The notes under the pieces were generated by a model, which saw only the letters and a list, made by a program, of their open reading frames with translations, did not search any database and had not been told where the DNA came from. The translations under genes and the position numbers were made by a program. This document shows, in pieces, positions 12,587 through 25,016 of a stretch of 64,000 bases of DNA (position 1 is its first letter; every line of letters begins with the position of its first letter). The stretch comes from Cladobotryum mycophilum (taxonomy: Eukaryota > Ascomycota > Sordariomycetes > Hypocreales > Hypocreaceae): positions 744,001-808,000 of the forward strand of contig CM071590.1 in assembly GCA_036429605.1 (NCBI GenBank), given 5' to 3'.

Positions 12587-13053
12587 GGTATTCTGCTGTT
12601 TTAATTATGAAATGTGAATAGTATTAGGCCGCCGTATGTAAGAGTGATGATGACGATGATGGTGGTGGACGTCTGGCGTTTGTATTTGGCAGGCAGCCGC
12701 GGGGCAATGGTGAGTCTTCTTCCTCCATCATCCGTCATCGGCCTTCCATCCGGGTGAGCTCGAATAGTCACTTCTCCACACATCTGATTCGCTATTCTGG
12801 AGTCATAAGCACTATTTTCTAGAGTCATTGTCTTTCCTATGACTACGAATCTGATAATGAAGGATAGGATATTGTATGGGCCAGATGGACACGCATGAAG
12901 CTACCCCGCGATCCATGACCCATTCCACGAGCGACCACAAATATCAACAGATGCAACTTCGGAGGCATGTATGGCATGTTGCCAGGAATACAATAAGTGA
13001 AATGCTTGAAGCATCTAAATTTTATTATTATTTTAACTACCGAATACTGACAG
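12587..13053. other. Intergenic gap between cyclase 3' end and dehydrogenase promoter
   Basis: 467 bp with no open frame of interest. It should hold the dehydrogenase promoter and the cyclase 3' region. I see no clear element. Confidence 0.5.
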
Positions 13054-15077
13054 TTATGTAGACTCTTCCCGAGACTTTCTGACATATCGACCCAAGGCCA
13101 TCATCGGAAAGTAATGCCTATAAAACGAATACTCTACATAGAAATGCTCTGGAAATCCCGTCGCCGAATGCACATTCTGTAGCCATGAAGCCCCTGTTTC
13201 ACTGTCGCTCGTCTCAGTCTGCGAGGCAATCAACCACCCAACACCCCTCTGAATGGCCTCATCCTTCGTCGGAAGGTATAGAATTAGTGCCATGAGTGCC
13301 CAGGCCGTCTGAGCCGGTGATGATGGGCCCTCTCCGGCTTTTGTCGGGTCTGAGTAGCTGGCCATTGTCTCCCCCAGCCGCCATCCGGATTCTGTACAGA
13401 CTTTAGCCATCGCACAGCTGAGGCAACTAAAGCCGGAACGCGCTTGTCGATATCGACAAAGTATTTCAAGCCATTCAGTACATTTGAAGTTCCATAGATA
13501 TAGTTGACGCCCCAGCGGCCAAACCATGAGCCATTGTCCTCTTGTGTTTCAACCAGGAAGTCAATGGCTCGTCTTGATGCAATACGCAGCCGAGCTGCTG
13601 CACCGGATACTGTATGCTTTTCACTATAGCTCTGCAAAAGAATGCCAAAGCACTCAATAATCCGACCCGTGACGTCGGCAGTCGAAGGATCACATAAACT
13701 GCCCATATCGCTAAAGGGAATCTTGTTCAACCACAGGGCGTTGTTTTGGTGGTCAAAGGCAGCCCAGCCGCCATCCCGGTTTTGCATCCCCAAGATCCAT
13801 TCCTGTGCCCTTGTCACGGTCGGGAGTGTTACCGCCCTGGGGTCCTGTTTTACCAGTCCAAGGATCACAACGGCCGTGTCATCCACATCTGGATACCACG
13901 AATTGTGAATCTCAAAGGTGAAGCCGCCTGGGGTAAGCTCGGGGCGGTACACACGCCAGTCCCCCTCAGGTCCCAATTTTTGCTGGCCTTTAAGCCAATC
14001 CAGAGCACGGTCGAGGTGTTCCGTTAACCTAGCATCCCGCGGCAGTTCTGAATCGCAAAGAGCAACTGACATTAGAGCTGTGTCCCAGACTGGAGAGACA
14101 CATGCCTGGATACGCTTTCCAACGGCGTCCTGCCAAGCGAAATTCTCCAACGCCTGGATGCCGCGACGAATGGGAGAGGAATCTATATCAAACCCCTCCG
14201 CCATCAGTCCATAGATGCCGCCATGCATGGCTGGAAATATGCCCGCCCAGTCCCCAGATGGCTCTTGACGATCCAGTATCCACTTTACACACTGACGGCG
14301 TGCATAGCTCCGCAACAGAGGGACCCATCGAAGGCCACCCAGTGTTGCAAGGATATTATCGACGGCAGTGAAGAAGATGTCAATGAATCCTCCACTCCAC
14401 ACCAGGTTCTGTAGCGGAGGGGCATATGGTACCATCTTTTGCTCCGGATTGAGCCAAAGTTCATCGAGATAGTCATTTTGTGGCGAGGTTCCATTAGGTA
14501 AGGGATAAATTGGCTGGTGGTGACAGACCAGTAGGAGGGGCACGATGGTGCTTCGAGCCCACGAGGCGAGCTTGTAGATATTGATGGGCGATGCCGAGGG
14601 GAGGAGAATAAGTTCGACCGGCAATTGTGGTACCGCTTGCCATGGAAATAGTCCAAAGGTTGCGAAGAAAATGCGAGTAAATACGCGGATCTTGGCGATA
14701 CCGCCCAATCGCAGTACTGCCTCGCGGGCACGTTGCATTTCTGGGGACTTTTCAGTTGATACCCCTAGGATCTTCAATGCCAGATATGCTTCCGCGGTTG
14801 TCGACACATCGCCGAGTACCCCTGGTGCGATGGACCAAGAGCCATCTGGATTCTGCTCCGATAGCAGATAACTCCTGTAAGCCTCACGGTCGGCATCCAG
14901 TGATAGTCCAAATGCCTGTCGCAGGAAGATGTATTCACTGGTGATGGTTACATTGGACTTGAGTTCGCCGCACCAATGGCCAGTGCTCTGGTCCACCTTC
15001 TCGAAAGCATAGTCGGCCGCCCTTTGCAAGGCTTCCAAGACTGCAGGCTCCGGTGTCACTGTTACTGTGGAGGCCAT
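13054..15077 (-). CDS. Squalene-hopene cyclase, about 674 aa, with one -1 frame slip
   Basis: Class II triterpene cyclase, acting on squalene at membranes to make hopene-type pentacycles. The single large exon starts MASTVTVTPEP. It carries the acid motif D-V-D-D (residues 397-400, in WYPDVDDTA) and several QW repeats (QEPSGDWAG, QNRDGGWAA, QEDNGSWFG, QNPDGGWG). At 13371-13375 the conserved sequence runs from one frame into another: after QNPDGGWG the family-typical TMASYSDP...SSPAQTAWALMAL and the end ...FYRHYFPMMALGRY continue in the next frame. One extra G in that five-G run would join them perfectly, and no GT-AG intron fits. Either a true inactivating deletion or an assembly undercall. 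The P450 at 16351 is divergent, sharing 1.27 kb. Confidence 0.9.
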
Positions 15078-16350
15078 TTCGAATCATATGTAAGACTGAC
15101 ACTACATATGAATGGAGGTTTCGCCAATCTATCACGGGCGCTGCCATCACAGCTCATTATATACAAACACCATGATAACTGCGTCTAGCTTGAATAAGCA
15201 GTCGTATGCCGGGAGTATGGAGACCATCGGCGGAAATCCTATCTTGTGTGGTGGCATGATCAGAATTGCCGTATGTTACATTTTCAGGCTATCATGATAA
15301 CAATGGTATTCCAGCCATTGCGTGTCTCAGCTCCCTCATCGACTGACGGTAGACGAGGTGGAGCTGTGTGTATCACAGAAATATCTAGAAGCGTGAGAAC
15401 AACCCGCAGTCAATCCAATTGAGTAATGGGATGGTTGCATTATTACCATCAGATGCAATGGAACATAATAATGACTAAACTTACTTTTAGTAATACTGAC
15501 AGCAGAAACTCCAATCAGAGGAAAGAAAGCACGCCGCATTAGTGTTATTTTCTCCAATTGCATGGCGCCACACCGGAGAGCTAATGTTCTCCCTCCAACC
15601 TCTCCAATGAATCGATGGGATCCATATGCCCAAAGGCTTTGCTGCACAGTTTGACAATTACATGATTTACAAGAGGGGGATCCGAAATGAGTGTCCAACA
15701 TAAGCTGTAAAATGCGCCGGCGTGAAAACGGGAATCAGGAAAGGCAATACCAGGTCACATTGACGATCTTGGCGAAGCGGCCGCCAGTGCCAGCTGGGTA
15801 TGCAATCCCACTGAGCACCCGAAGGGGATACAACACTCTTAGCGGGCAGATCCATGTTCCAGGTTGGAAGTGGATCAAACATCGAGGGTGTGTTGCCGCT
15901 ACGATGGAGTATCGTGATCAGACATTAGAGGTTTCGGATGACGTTGGAAAGACGCATGATCAGCTGGCACAAGAAGCTAAAAAGCGGCTTGCTGTTTACT
16001 GTTGTGGGGTTTCCTGCATACATACGCGAAGGATGAGTGGCAGGTTACTCCTTAGTCGTTATCCCATTTGAGCTCCAGTTCCAAGATGTGGGCACGGCAG
16101 AGGTCTCTGATAAGGTCTTTTCCAAGCCGAGAAAAGAAAACCCAGCTATTTCAAGTTCGTAGATTCATTCCGCATGTAGATGGAGAGCATCCAGACATGT
16201 TGCGCGGTGTCTTGGTCGCGATGCTGACGTGTGACAGCTCTGATATGTTGAAGCCCATCCACCATACCTTTTTTTCCACTTGTCTTTCTGCATAATCAAG
16301 TCTTTCGTATTCATTTTAGATCGTGTGGGAAGCTTTAGGCAAATGTCGCC
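15078..16350. promoter_or_regulatory. Shared intergenic region between divergent cyclase and P450 genes
   Basis: 1,273 bp separate the two start codons, an arrangement that allows co-regulation from a bidirectional promoter. No specific factor site is evident to me. The open frame 15691-16071 has no family resemblance and is not called. Confidence 0.4.
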
Positions 16351-17939
16351 ATGTCAATGTTGATCATTTGTTTCGGAGCGGTAGCTTTACTTTACGTGAT
16401 CAAGAGGATCTATATTCACCTATTCGGCGATGGACCAAAGAGGTACCTGCGATTCGACTTCCTCGGGCTCATCTTCCCAATCAGCATCGCTAGTCACTTC
16501 CAAAAACGAACCCTGTTACCCTGGTTAAGGCAGCTCTTTCAGAAATATGATGGGACTTTTGTCATCAACATTGTCGGGCAAGACTATGTCTTTACTTGCG
16601 ACGCCCTCAACATCCAGTACATGCAAAAGCACCAATTCGACAGATTTACCGTCGCCGCTGATCGTGTCCATCTCTTTAAGCCTTTGTCTACCCGTGGCGT
16701 GCTGACCCTCGATGGTGCCCCGTGGAAGGCATCGCGCGAGCAGGTACGCCGACAGTTATCTCAATACAGGTCTGTTGTAGACCTCGACATGCACGAGCGG
16801 CACATTCAACGTCTCGTTTCTGAGCTTAGCCGGTTCAATGGAGAGCCAGTGGATATCACAGATGCGCTGGTGAGGTCGGTTCAAGACAGCCATTCCGATT
16901 TTGTCTTCGGAGAGTCGTTGGACTTGCTCTCCAAAGTTCCATCGCCCGAGAAGAAGGTCGTTGCGGAAGCGATGAATTATACAATGGATACACTTGCCAA
17001 GAAGGGCTTCGCGGGTCCATTCCACTGGGCTGTTGGCGGGCAAAAGTTTCTTCGGGAATGTGCAAGCATCAATAAGTTTATTGAGAAATTTGTGGTGGGG
17101 GCTGTCAGCCAATATTCCAAAAGCCAGGAAAAGGACGATGCAGAGGCAGATTTACCGCATCCCTCTTTCATCCAGAGCCTTGCCAAAACAGAGCCACATG
17201 AAGAAGGTATCGTGATTCGTGATCAAGCATCCAATGTCTTTATAGCAGGTTCAGACTCCATGGCCAGCGTGCTCTGCTCAGCAATGTGGGTGCTGGCGAG
17301 AAACAGCCGCGTCTTCGAGAATCTGAGATCAGAGATTATCGAAAACTGCGGCCAAGAGCCAATGTCTTATACCGATTTGAAGACTTTGACATACTTGAGA
17401 TATGTGATAAATGAGAGTAAGAACCTTTACCCATTTGAGCCCCTGTGACAGTAGTCTAACACGCAGGAAGCGCTCCGGTTATACCCACCAGTTCCCATCG
17501 ACATACGAACAGCCAACCGAGATGTCACTCTGCCTCGAGGCGGCGGTCGGAACGGGGAGGCCGAAATCACCATAGCAAAGGGCCAATCTGTTGTTTTCTC
17601 CTCCTTTTCCACGCACCGTTGGAAGGGCATATTTGGTGAAGATGCAGATGAGTTTCGGCCCGAAAGATGGGCAGATGTTAGAGTCGACGCTCTCGAGTTT
17701 CTGCCGTTTCATGTCGGGCCAAGGAGCTGCCCCGGACGTAAGCCATGTCGATCATTTACACAGTCAAGTCCTAACAGTGAGCAGAACAATATGCGATGAC
17801 TGTGTTGTCGTACACTATTGCGCGGATTATACAATGTGTCCCTCGCCTTGTGAGTCGAGATGATAGAGAATGGAGAGAGCGGATATCGATGACACTGGGA
17901 AATGAGAATGGCATCATTGTGTCGGTGGATGAAGCGTAA
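16351..17939 (+). CDS. Cytochrome P450 monooxygenase, 3 exons, 495 aa
   Basis: Microsomal P450 with an N-terminal membrane anchor (MLIICFGAVALLYVI). Exons 16351-17416, 17471-17737 and 17785-17939 join in frame; introns are 54 and 47 bp. The first splice restores N-E-T-L-R (the ExxR pair at residues 355-358), the second the heme-site end. Other landmarks are the I-helix AGSDS, the FRPERW segment and the heme loop F-H-V-G-P-R-S-C-P-G with axial Cys442. The overall pattern (FLPFHVGPR, ETLRLYPPVP) recalls fungal fatty-acid/alkane-type CYP52-like clades. Paired head to head with a triterpene cyclase, the simplest reading is tailoring of its hydrocarbon product. The gene looks intact. Confidence 0.92.
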
Positions 17940-18391
17940 TGAGCAGAATTGGAGAGCATGGAAGCATAGAATGTCATTTTCGTTTAGGGTAGCAGTTAGA
18001 TATAATGACCATGATCACCTGATGAAAGATGGCTGTGGTTGCCACTCTTGGGTACGTACCACCACTCTACTTCCAGGGGCAACGATGGGCGATGACGCGA
18101 CATGGAAGCTCCTCTTATCGAACTTTCTTATCAGTAGCTCAGCCAAAGCTCCCTCCTTCACCTCCATGGTCACAAGCCACCCTCACATCACCTCACCTCA
18201 CCTCACCTCACCAACAAAGACTTCAACATCCCTTCATTAACCCTTGCGGTCGCCTTCATCAATTCAACGTGGCCAAGCTACAATCGTCCTTATCCTATAA
18301 TGTAGCGATACCCCAGACAGAGACGGAAACTCCAGCACGTTTAAACACAAAACAAAGACGAAAGAAGCGGTCATCGATTGGATAGCACAAC
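17940..18391. promoter_or_regulatory. atg17 upstream region with CTCAC repeat
   Basis: 451 bp between the P450 stop and the atg17 start. A short (CTCAC)n tract lies at about 18187-18212. The rest is AC-rich leader-like sequence. No TATA box is obvious. Confidence 0.4.
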
Positions 18392-19936
18392 ATGGCTACC
18401 TCCCCAGATGCATCGACCCGGCGCAGTCTCGGATCGTCTGCGGCCTCGCTGAGGCGATCCGCTAGACAAACGCATGGCGACTTCGCTGCCCTATCTGTCG
18501 ATACGCTCGTTAACCATCTCCTCGCCGCTAAACGATCGCTCTCCTCAATCACCCTTGTTCTCCGAGCCGATGAACTCATCACCGCCGCACGCATCTCCCA
18601 CGAAGACACAATAGTTCTTGCTGCTCAGTCAGGTTTCCTGCAAGGCTTCATCAACGACCAGATAAGGATCCTGGTACAAATAAGGAGGGCGCTGCAGAGT
18701 TCATACGAATGGGGCAAGCGTGACTTCAAGAAGCTCGTTAGGTCCATGGACGAAGTTGATAATGACCTTGGAAACACAATGGATATGCTTCGGGGGACGA
18801 CGGTTCAAGGTGTCCTCAGACCCAAGGGGAGGAGAGAAAGAATTTACTAGATTTCATTGACGAGGGAAGCGTGGATGCGATGAGGGAGTCGATGAAGAGA
18901 AGTATCCAAGAGCTTCAGGTTTGTCATCCTACTCACCGTGTATGCCCAGTGGGTAGTGCTAACATGAGGTGCGATACAGGCTATACAGCAATCCTTCGAC
19001 GGCGACCTTTTGCGCTTGGAAGACGACATTCGAAGTCTAAGCAGAATCATCGCCGAGGCCCCTGTCCCGCCGGCCACACAAGCAATTGGTCTTCAGATGA
19101 TACAGCTCTATGGCCACTCCAACAGCATGGCTGACTGTCTCGCCTCTTTGACAAGGCACTTCGATTTGTGTGTCACTGCTATTCGCACAACCGAAGGAGC
19201 GGCGGCCTTGGCTCGCAGAAAGGCCGCAGAGATTACGCAATCGCAAGGGGGCGAAAGTGTCTCCATCTCCGGCGTCATTACCGAACAAGAATCCAACGTG
19301 CCCGACTTGGAGCCTCAAACCGCAGAAGAACGAGCCAATATGCTGCAGGTGGTCTCTGATGACGCCCAGTTGGTCGAGGGCGTAATATTTGACATGCATC
19401 ATCACCTAGGAGAAGTTGAGTTCCAGTGCGGCGAGCTAGGGGAGCTGGCTCAGCAGAGTAAGAAGGCGTACCTCTGCATGCTTGAGGCTTATGCTGCTCT
19501 CGGAGACATTGAAGACCGCTTGGCAAACTACATAGCCGCCGAAGAGGACTTTAGGAACAGGTGGGAAATGGAAAAAGACATTGTGTTCAGCAAGCTCAGT
19601 GAGATGAGAGAGATGAAGGACTTTTGCGACCGATACGCAAGCGCATATGGCGGATTGCTTCTCGAAGTTGAACGACGACGCAATGTTGAGGAGAAGGTGT
19701 TGTCTATATGGCGCAAGGCCCAGGACAGTGTTGATAGGATTCTCGATGCCGATCGGACATCTAGAGACTTGTTTAGGCAAGATGTTGGCGAGTTCTTACC
19801 GACCGATCTATGGGCAGACATGCAAGGATTCGCAAGAAGATGGAGGGTGGTTGAAATGCCGGATGGCCCGTTAGATGGTCCGCCAGATGACTTGGTCGAG
19901 GCTAACGGCCCAGTCAACGATGCGACAAACACTTGA
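18392..19936 (+). CDS. atg17: Autophagy scaffold Atg17, about 494 aa, with one -1 frame slip
   Basis: Cytosolic scaffold of the Atg1 kinase complex, which tethers Atg13, Atg29/31 and Atg9 vesicles at the pre-autophagosomal site. The Ser-rich start is followed by the family-typical [22 protein letters not shown] segment in slightly shortened form, the MDMLRGT region, [16 protein letters not shown] and the [14 protein letters not shown] helix. Later come EERANML, a second Glu-rich coiled region ([14 protein letters not shown]) and FARRW near the end. The intron is 18919-18979 (61 bp). A frame change at the GGGG run 18826-18829 separates ...VLRPKG from ...ERKNLLDF; one added G restores a continuous 494-residue protein. 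A 41-bp intron there would delete conserved residues, so I favour a base omission. Length is normal for Aspergillus. Confidence 0.88.
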
Positions 19937-21611
19937 ACGGATGAGTCACTGAAGGTTAGTTACGTTGATATGATGAAGCAAAAACCAAATTTAGAATGGG
20001 GCGAGGCCGACAGGACAGGCCGGTATACCTTTTCGACGAATGGTGCTTCTTGAACCCTTCAAACTGTCGATTTAGATAACTTTATGACAGATGTTGATGT
20101 AGGATGATTGCTAATGTTTATGATTGGGAACCATTTGGAATAAATTGAAACACAGAATGAGACTGGCGTTGGGTTAGGCTACGGGCTATGCTGTTCTGGA
20201 TATTGGATTATGGAGTATAGGTATGGTTCAAAGTTACATGTATGATAGCCGTGTGTGGTAGATGCTTAATCTTGATACAAATGATCTCACCTCTCACTCA
20301 GCTAATACACTTCGGCCTACTCAAAACACCGCGTGTAACTCTTGGCTGTTGGGAGTCTCAGGGATATCGGGTCCTGCCAACCCTGGCTCGTCAAACATTT
20401 CCTTTGTCAAGATGCAAGAGCTTTGGAACTTTCATCTCTTCCCTGGGTGTAGACTAACTTGAGAAATCAATCGGCGAAATTGCGGATCTCACCAACTTCA
20501 AGTTCTGATTCCGCCCCAAAGATATTCCTATCATATACTGGCGGGTTTGTGATAGTGCCACATCTAGCGGGCATGTACGTCTCCTGGTCTTTTCGAAGAA
20601 AACCATCCGAGATGGACGATGAAAACGAGTATAGAATCATTATGGGCATCTAGGAAAAGCGGAGTCCAACAAACAACGGAATTGACCTCCCCTTTTGCGC
20701 CGCTAGCAACGGAAAATGACACCGACCACGCTCTAAAAGTTAAACGTACTCCATATTACATTGCCGCACTTGATAAAAGGACCTAGAGTGGGAGGATTGC
20801 ACATTGTGGGTACCTATGGGCCTATGGGTAGTACAGGATACCGTGAGAAATGAAAAAAAGAAAAAAAAAGGGGGGGGGGGGGCTTACCTTGACAGACAGA
20901 GACCTTGCAAGACTTTTGTTTTCTACGAACAGGCCCATATGACACGACTACCAGCTCCCCATCTGGTGCTGGGACATCAGTGAGATGCTACGGATGCTCC
21001 CGTGCGGCTTCAAATTGGAGGTGCCGTGCCCTTGGAACGACTTGCTGGGTTGGGTTTCCTACAACTCTGTTTTAGGACGCACATAAAAGGGAAAGTAGCA
21101 GTGGGTGTGAGTGTACCTTGCTCATAAGTGTCGATGTAAGAGGCCAAAGCTGTGCAAATAAAATACCAAGTATCATTTTATTCTCCTTTGGGTAAGTCGA
21201 GAGCATGTATCTATATTGCATGGCACTCATTCACATTGAGGGCTCTATCAAACGAGTATCAAGGGAATCAAGGATCGAATTACTAGCTAATTGCCTTGGA
21301 AATCTTGCCGTTACCTAGCGTTGTGCACCGGAATCGTATACTATCACCGCACATGACCTTCGTGTCACTTGGTTTTCACCCAGGGATTGTTGGTTTCAAG
21401 TTCAGGTCTCGATGCGAATTACTAGCATCAAGTTTTTAAATATATGCCGACAAATAATCATTCTTGATTGGCAGTCAATTAAGTTGAGCAAACTGCCTCT
21501 AAGGGCTCATCTGCTACCTTTACATGAGATGACCAAATCTTTACACGCACTGAGCCAAAATATACTTTGGCTCAGAGCATAAAGCCAAATCAACCACTAT
21601 TCAACTCAAAA
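19937..21611. other. Intergenic region, no gene recognised
   Basis: 1.7 kb without a supported gene. An A-run followed by thirteen G (20870-20882) marks a homopolymer tract that may be badly called. Small open frames near 20242-20653 have no recognisable content. Confidence 0.5.
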
Positions 21612-22040
21612 CTAGGTTCGTTGATACCCGTAAACTCTCGAATCTTGGATTCTCACGAAATCTCTGGTGACATCTGAACTGAGACCACTATTGGCTCTGA
21701 GGCAGACGCCAACCCAAGTCAAATTGCCGTGGTATACGGCTTGTCTTAGTTAGGCAATGCTCATGCTATCAAGTCGGACAAGGGGGGGGGATAACTCACA
21801 AGAGTAGCTATGAGAGACCACTGTTCCGGTAAATTGTCTGCAAAAGTTTGACACATAGAGTCCGAACGAGTCAGCCGTGTAGTCGTCGGGACGCCCTAAA
21901 ATACCGTTAAAGGGCAAGAGCTGTGGGCCTGCTGCCCAATTCTGAGGGTCCGGTTGAGGGATGAGACCCCATGTGAGGGCATTCTCACTAGCAAGAGCAG
22001 TGGAGGGAATGAGAGCGCCGATAAGGTAGGAGAGCTTCAT
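21612..22040 (-). CDS. Small secreted protein, copy 1 of a tandem family, 122 aa
   Basis: Unrecognised family. The start chosen is MKLSYLIGALIPSTALAS, a clear signal peptide; an earlier in-frame Met only adds a polar leader. Exons 22040-21800 and 21739-21612 join across a 60-bp intron (GTGAGT...ACAAG). The mature part has L-I-P-Q-P-D-P-Q-N-W-A, G-I-L-G-R and DDYTADSFGLYVSNFC in exon 1. Exon 2 has Y-H-G-N-L-T-W-V-G-V-C and FVRIQDSRVYGY. One conserved Cys per exon suggests a single disulfide. The same layout recurs at 22894-23283 and 25017-25427. A TATA-like box lies about 95 bp upstream. No function can be assigned. Confidence 0.75.
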
Positions 22041-22130
22041 CTTGGATAATGGAGGCTGAGATTGATGATGACTTTGAGTGTAAAGGATGAAATTGATTTG
22101 CTTCCAGCACAAGCATCTGGTGAAATGACC

Positions 22131-22144
22131 CCTTATTTATAGTT
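22131..22144 (-). promoter_or_regulatory. Conserved TATA element of secreted-protein copy 1
   Basis: On the minus strand this reads ACTATAAATAAGGG. Near-identical elements lie at about 23362-23376 (copy 2) and 25514-25525 (copy 3), each 80-95 bp upstream of the respective start. The promoters were duplicated with the genes. Confidence 0.5.
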
Positions 22145-22893
22145 GTAGAAAAGGTACTTGATAAGCCAGTACCACCTTTGTCCACGAGTCATCACCATGT
22201 CGAGTGCTCACATGCCAGCAAAGGGAAATGCATGGTTTAGATTTATAACTGAGCTCCAGTTTCCGATTGGCCGTTCTCGCCAACCTCCACTGTCTTTGTC
22301 TGAGATGTCTCAAACCAAAAAACTTGTTTTTTTTTGGGAGGGGGGATGAATCTTTATGCTGTCTGCCGTTGTTCCCACGGGCTGGCTGCACACAAACATC
22401 TTTGCGGTTAAGATAAATGCAGTTATCTTTATACGACGTTGGAAAACGGCTAACCCACCCCTCTTTTGCATGTTCACCGTGCGGGCTGGATCCGCAGTCA
22501 AATGTCCCACCAGTGTCCAACGCCCGTTTATTGACACACCGATAGAAGGTTGGCAAAATGCCGAGGTGATACAGTTCAGTGTGGATCTACTTACGAGGCA
22601 CGCATTCACATTAACGACCCTCTCCCAAGGTTGAAGGGAGAGCCAAGCTCCATTACTTGCCCAACGCACATGACCGGCACCAATCAACTTTTAGATACAG
22701 ATAACTATGAATAGATGACCAGTCTCAATCGTGGACAAGTCAACAAACCGGCCTCTGGTGACATGTCTGCAACCATTTGTCTAAGATGGCGAGATCTTGC
22801 GCCGGGGCTACCCCAGAGAGAGAGAAAAATAGTCAACCGATTGAGACTGCCAAAAAACCAATCGACTACGATTGAAACCTAGAACTAGACATT

Positions 22894-23283
22894 TCAATAC
22901 CCGGAAACTCTTGAGTTTTCTATTCTATAGAACTCGTTTCTAAGATCACTCGAGAGACTGTTGCCTGTATAGCAGACACCTATCCACGTCATCTCGCCTC
23001 GGTAAATGGCTAGGTCCCGTTTAGACAAGCTCACAGTATCACGTCGGGCAGTTTACTAGAGTAGCTGTGTGCGGCGGCCACGCTAGTATACCGCTTGCAA
23101 TGATTCGACACATAGAGTGCGAACGAGTCAGCCGTGTATTCATCAAAGCGTCCTAGGACAGCATCGTGCGGTATGAACTCTGGGCCTGCTGCCCAATTCT
23201 GGGGGTCGGGTAGAGGGATGGGGCCCCATGAGCGAGCAGCTTCACTAGCTAGGGCAGTGGAAGGAATAAGAAGAGGCCTTCAT
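22894..23283 (-). pseudogene. Secreted-protein copy 2, signal-peptide exon frameshifted
   Basis: Paralog of the genes at 21612 and 25017. Exon 2 (23009-22894) and most of exon 1 (ending at 23057) are intact: S-W-G-P-I-P-L-P-D-P-Q-N-W-A, LGRFDEYTADSFALYVSNHC, then T-W-I-G-V-C and FYRIENSRVSGY. The intron is 47 bp (GTAAAC...CCTAG). Against copy 1, 14 bp are missing right after ATGAAG. The ATG therefore runs into a stop after 12 codons, while the remaining signal-peptide and mature frame has no start, a TGA standing just ahead of it. The change is not at a homopolymer, so real decay is likely. Everything outside that spot, including promoter and splice sites, is preserved, so inactivation looks recent. 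Confidence 0.7.
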
Positions 23284-23361
23284 CTTAGCTACTAGGGCGA
23301 CTTTGAAATGTAAGGGATGAGATTGATCTGCTGCTCCCAACAAACATATGGTGGTGACATA

Positions 23362-23376
23362 TCCCCTTATTTATAG
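23362..23376 (-). promoter_or_regulatory. Conserved TATA element of secreted-protein copy 2
   Basis: Same CTATAAATAAGGGG-type box as upstream of copy 1, about 85 bp from the copy 2 ATG. It is retained although the reading frame is broken. Confidence 0.45.
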
Positions 23377-25016
23377 TTATGAAAAAGGTATAGGTACTTG
23401 TTGAGTTCATAGCGCTCATAACAACGAATGTATGGGTATGTAGCTTCCTATTTTTGCTCTTGGGGTCTCCCATTGGCCGTTCATCGTCCATCTCTGCCGC
23501 CTTTACATGGGATGGCTCAATCGGAGGGGAAAAAACAGGTTATCGTCGATGAATCCCGATGCCATCCGCCGCGAACTACCCGCAACGATTATTGTGGTTC
23601 AGATAAAGACTGTGTCTCCACATGGCATTATGCACGTTTATGCGGGCCGCGTCGGCGGTCAAGGATCTCACGGGCTATGTGATGGCGACTCGGGATACTA
23701 GGAGGAGCCTAGTTACTCTATTGACTCATGGGACGTTCTCATTTCTACGTACCTCTATATAGGTACGTAGGTAGGTAATACTTGTACCCTTTTTTACACG
23801 ATGCCTTTACGAAACCGTTTGATCATTTTGTAGCGTGATTGCCTATGGAAAGAGGATGGATAATCTGGAGGAAATGGGCATCGCCACTGGCACCACGGAA
23901 TGGTTACGGACTCCGTACGTCAAGTATGCAGCAGAAGTGGGTGGGAATCTCAACTACAAGTGTATGCCCGCCTTGCGAGTTGGGGTGGTATCGCAAACCG
24001 CCAGGGGTAATACAAGCCAGTTCTGGAGTTTCCGCTCATCCAGTCATCTGTGTCTATATATCCGGTATTGATACACCGCTAGTCAGTCATAGACACTGCC
24101 GCGGCCAATATTCGTATCTTTGTCGAGCCTGGAACAATCCTGGCGTCCCGCGGCTGAGGTGGCATTCACTTGTCGAGCCGGGTTGAGGGCTATTCCTGTT
24201 GTGCTCCACGACCGGAATATGAAACTCCGTTAGCATATTGAGATGGTCTCAACAAGCTTGTGCACATTCGAACCATCTCCTGTCACGAGGATCCGGATTA
24301 GAGGCTTGCATACAATGGCGGTAGCCATGAGCCTCCCTACCACCCTAGCTCTCATCAATATTCTCTGCAATTGTCCCCTCGGACTCAATACCGCCGTCGT
24401 AGATTCGGATACCACGCTATCCTCCACAGCTGGCTATAATCCTATCGATGCGAAGAAGAGACCATCCAGATGTCCGAAGATACTGTGGAACCATACAACA
24501 CACACCGCAACGTGTGTCTTGGCTGCAGGTCCAATGAATTATCCAATCTAGCAACGGCAAAAAGGGAGTAGAGCGGGACTGCCCTCTGTGTATGGCGAAG
24601 GATATTTGGCTGTTGCTATTCAGTGTGACCTTACATGATCGAGTTGGAAGTGGAGATTTATTCTGCCCGGTGACATACATCAACAATAACAGGGCCCCCC
24701 ATCCTTGGCTTATTGAATTCATAGTACTGCACTCTATAGTTGCTCAATAATTCACGCCCTCATCGTACCTTGACACAAAACATCATTTTCGTGGCACTTA
24801 ATCTTCTTTCGGGGGTAGTTTATTTCACTGTTGCGGCCCCTATCAACCCAGCTATACTAGATGACTGGTCTCGATCGTGACCAATAATGTCAAGCATACC
24901 CTCCCTTGCATTTCCACAGCCTCCGAGAACTTGGAATGCTACCATTGACATAGCATACAATGATCCTGCACCATATACTACCACTGCTCCATCACTGTTT
25001 ACATAAGGACCCGCTT
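23377..25016. repeat. Duplicated flanks of the secreted-protein units, no other gene
   Basis: The non-coding sequence around copies 2 and 3 is itself homologous. The 20-mer atacaccgctagtcagtcat occurs at 24070-24090 and again at 26401-26420, each followed by related sequence (ggaacaatcctggcg versus ggaacgatcctagca). A match near 22713 (agatgaccagtctcaatcgtg) recurs with changes near 24857. This indicates duplication units of roughly 1.5 kb. I find no independent gene. Confidence 0.5.

Noticed and set aside
15691..16071. 126-codon frame in the cyclase/P450 promoter region
   Set aside because: No family resemblance and no good start context; more likely promoter DNA.
18810..18850. 41-bp intron in atg17 at the frame change
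   Set aside because: It would delete the conserved segment around RPKG and ERKNLL that is present in family members.
24230..24722. Overlapping open frames between secreted-protein copies
   Set aside because: Neither strand gives a recognisable protein; the sequence belongs to the duplicated non-coding flanks or spacer.
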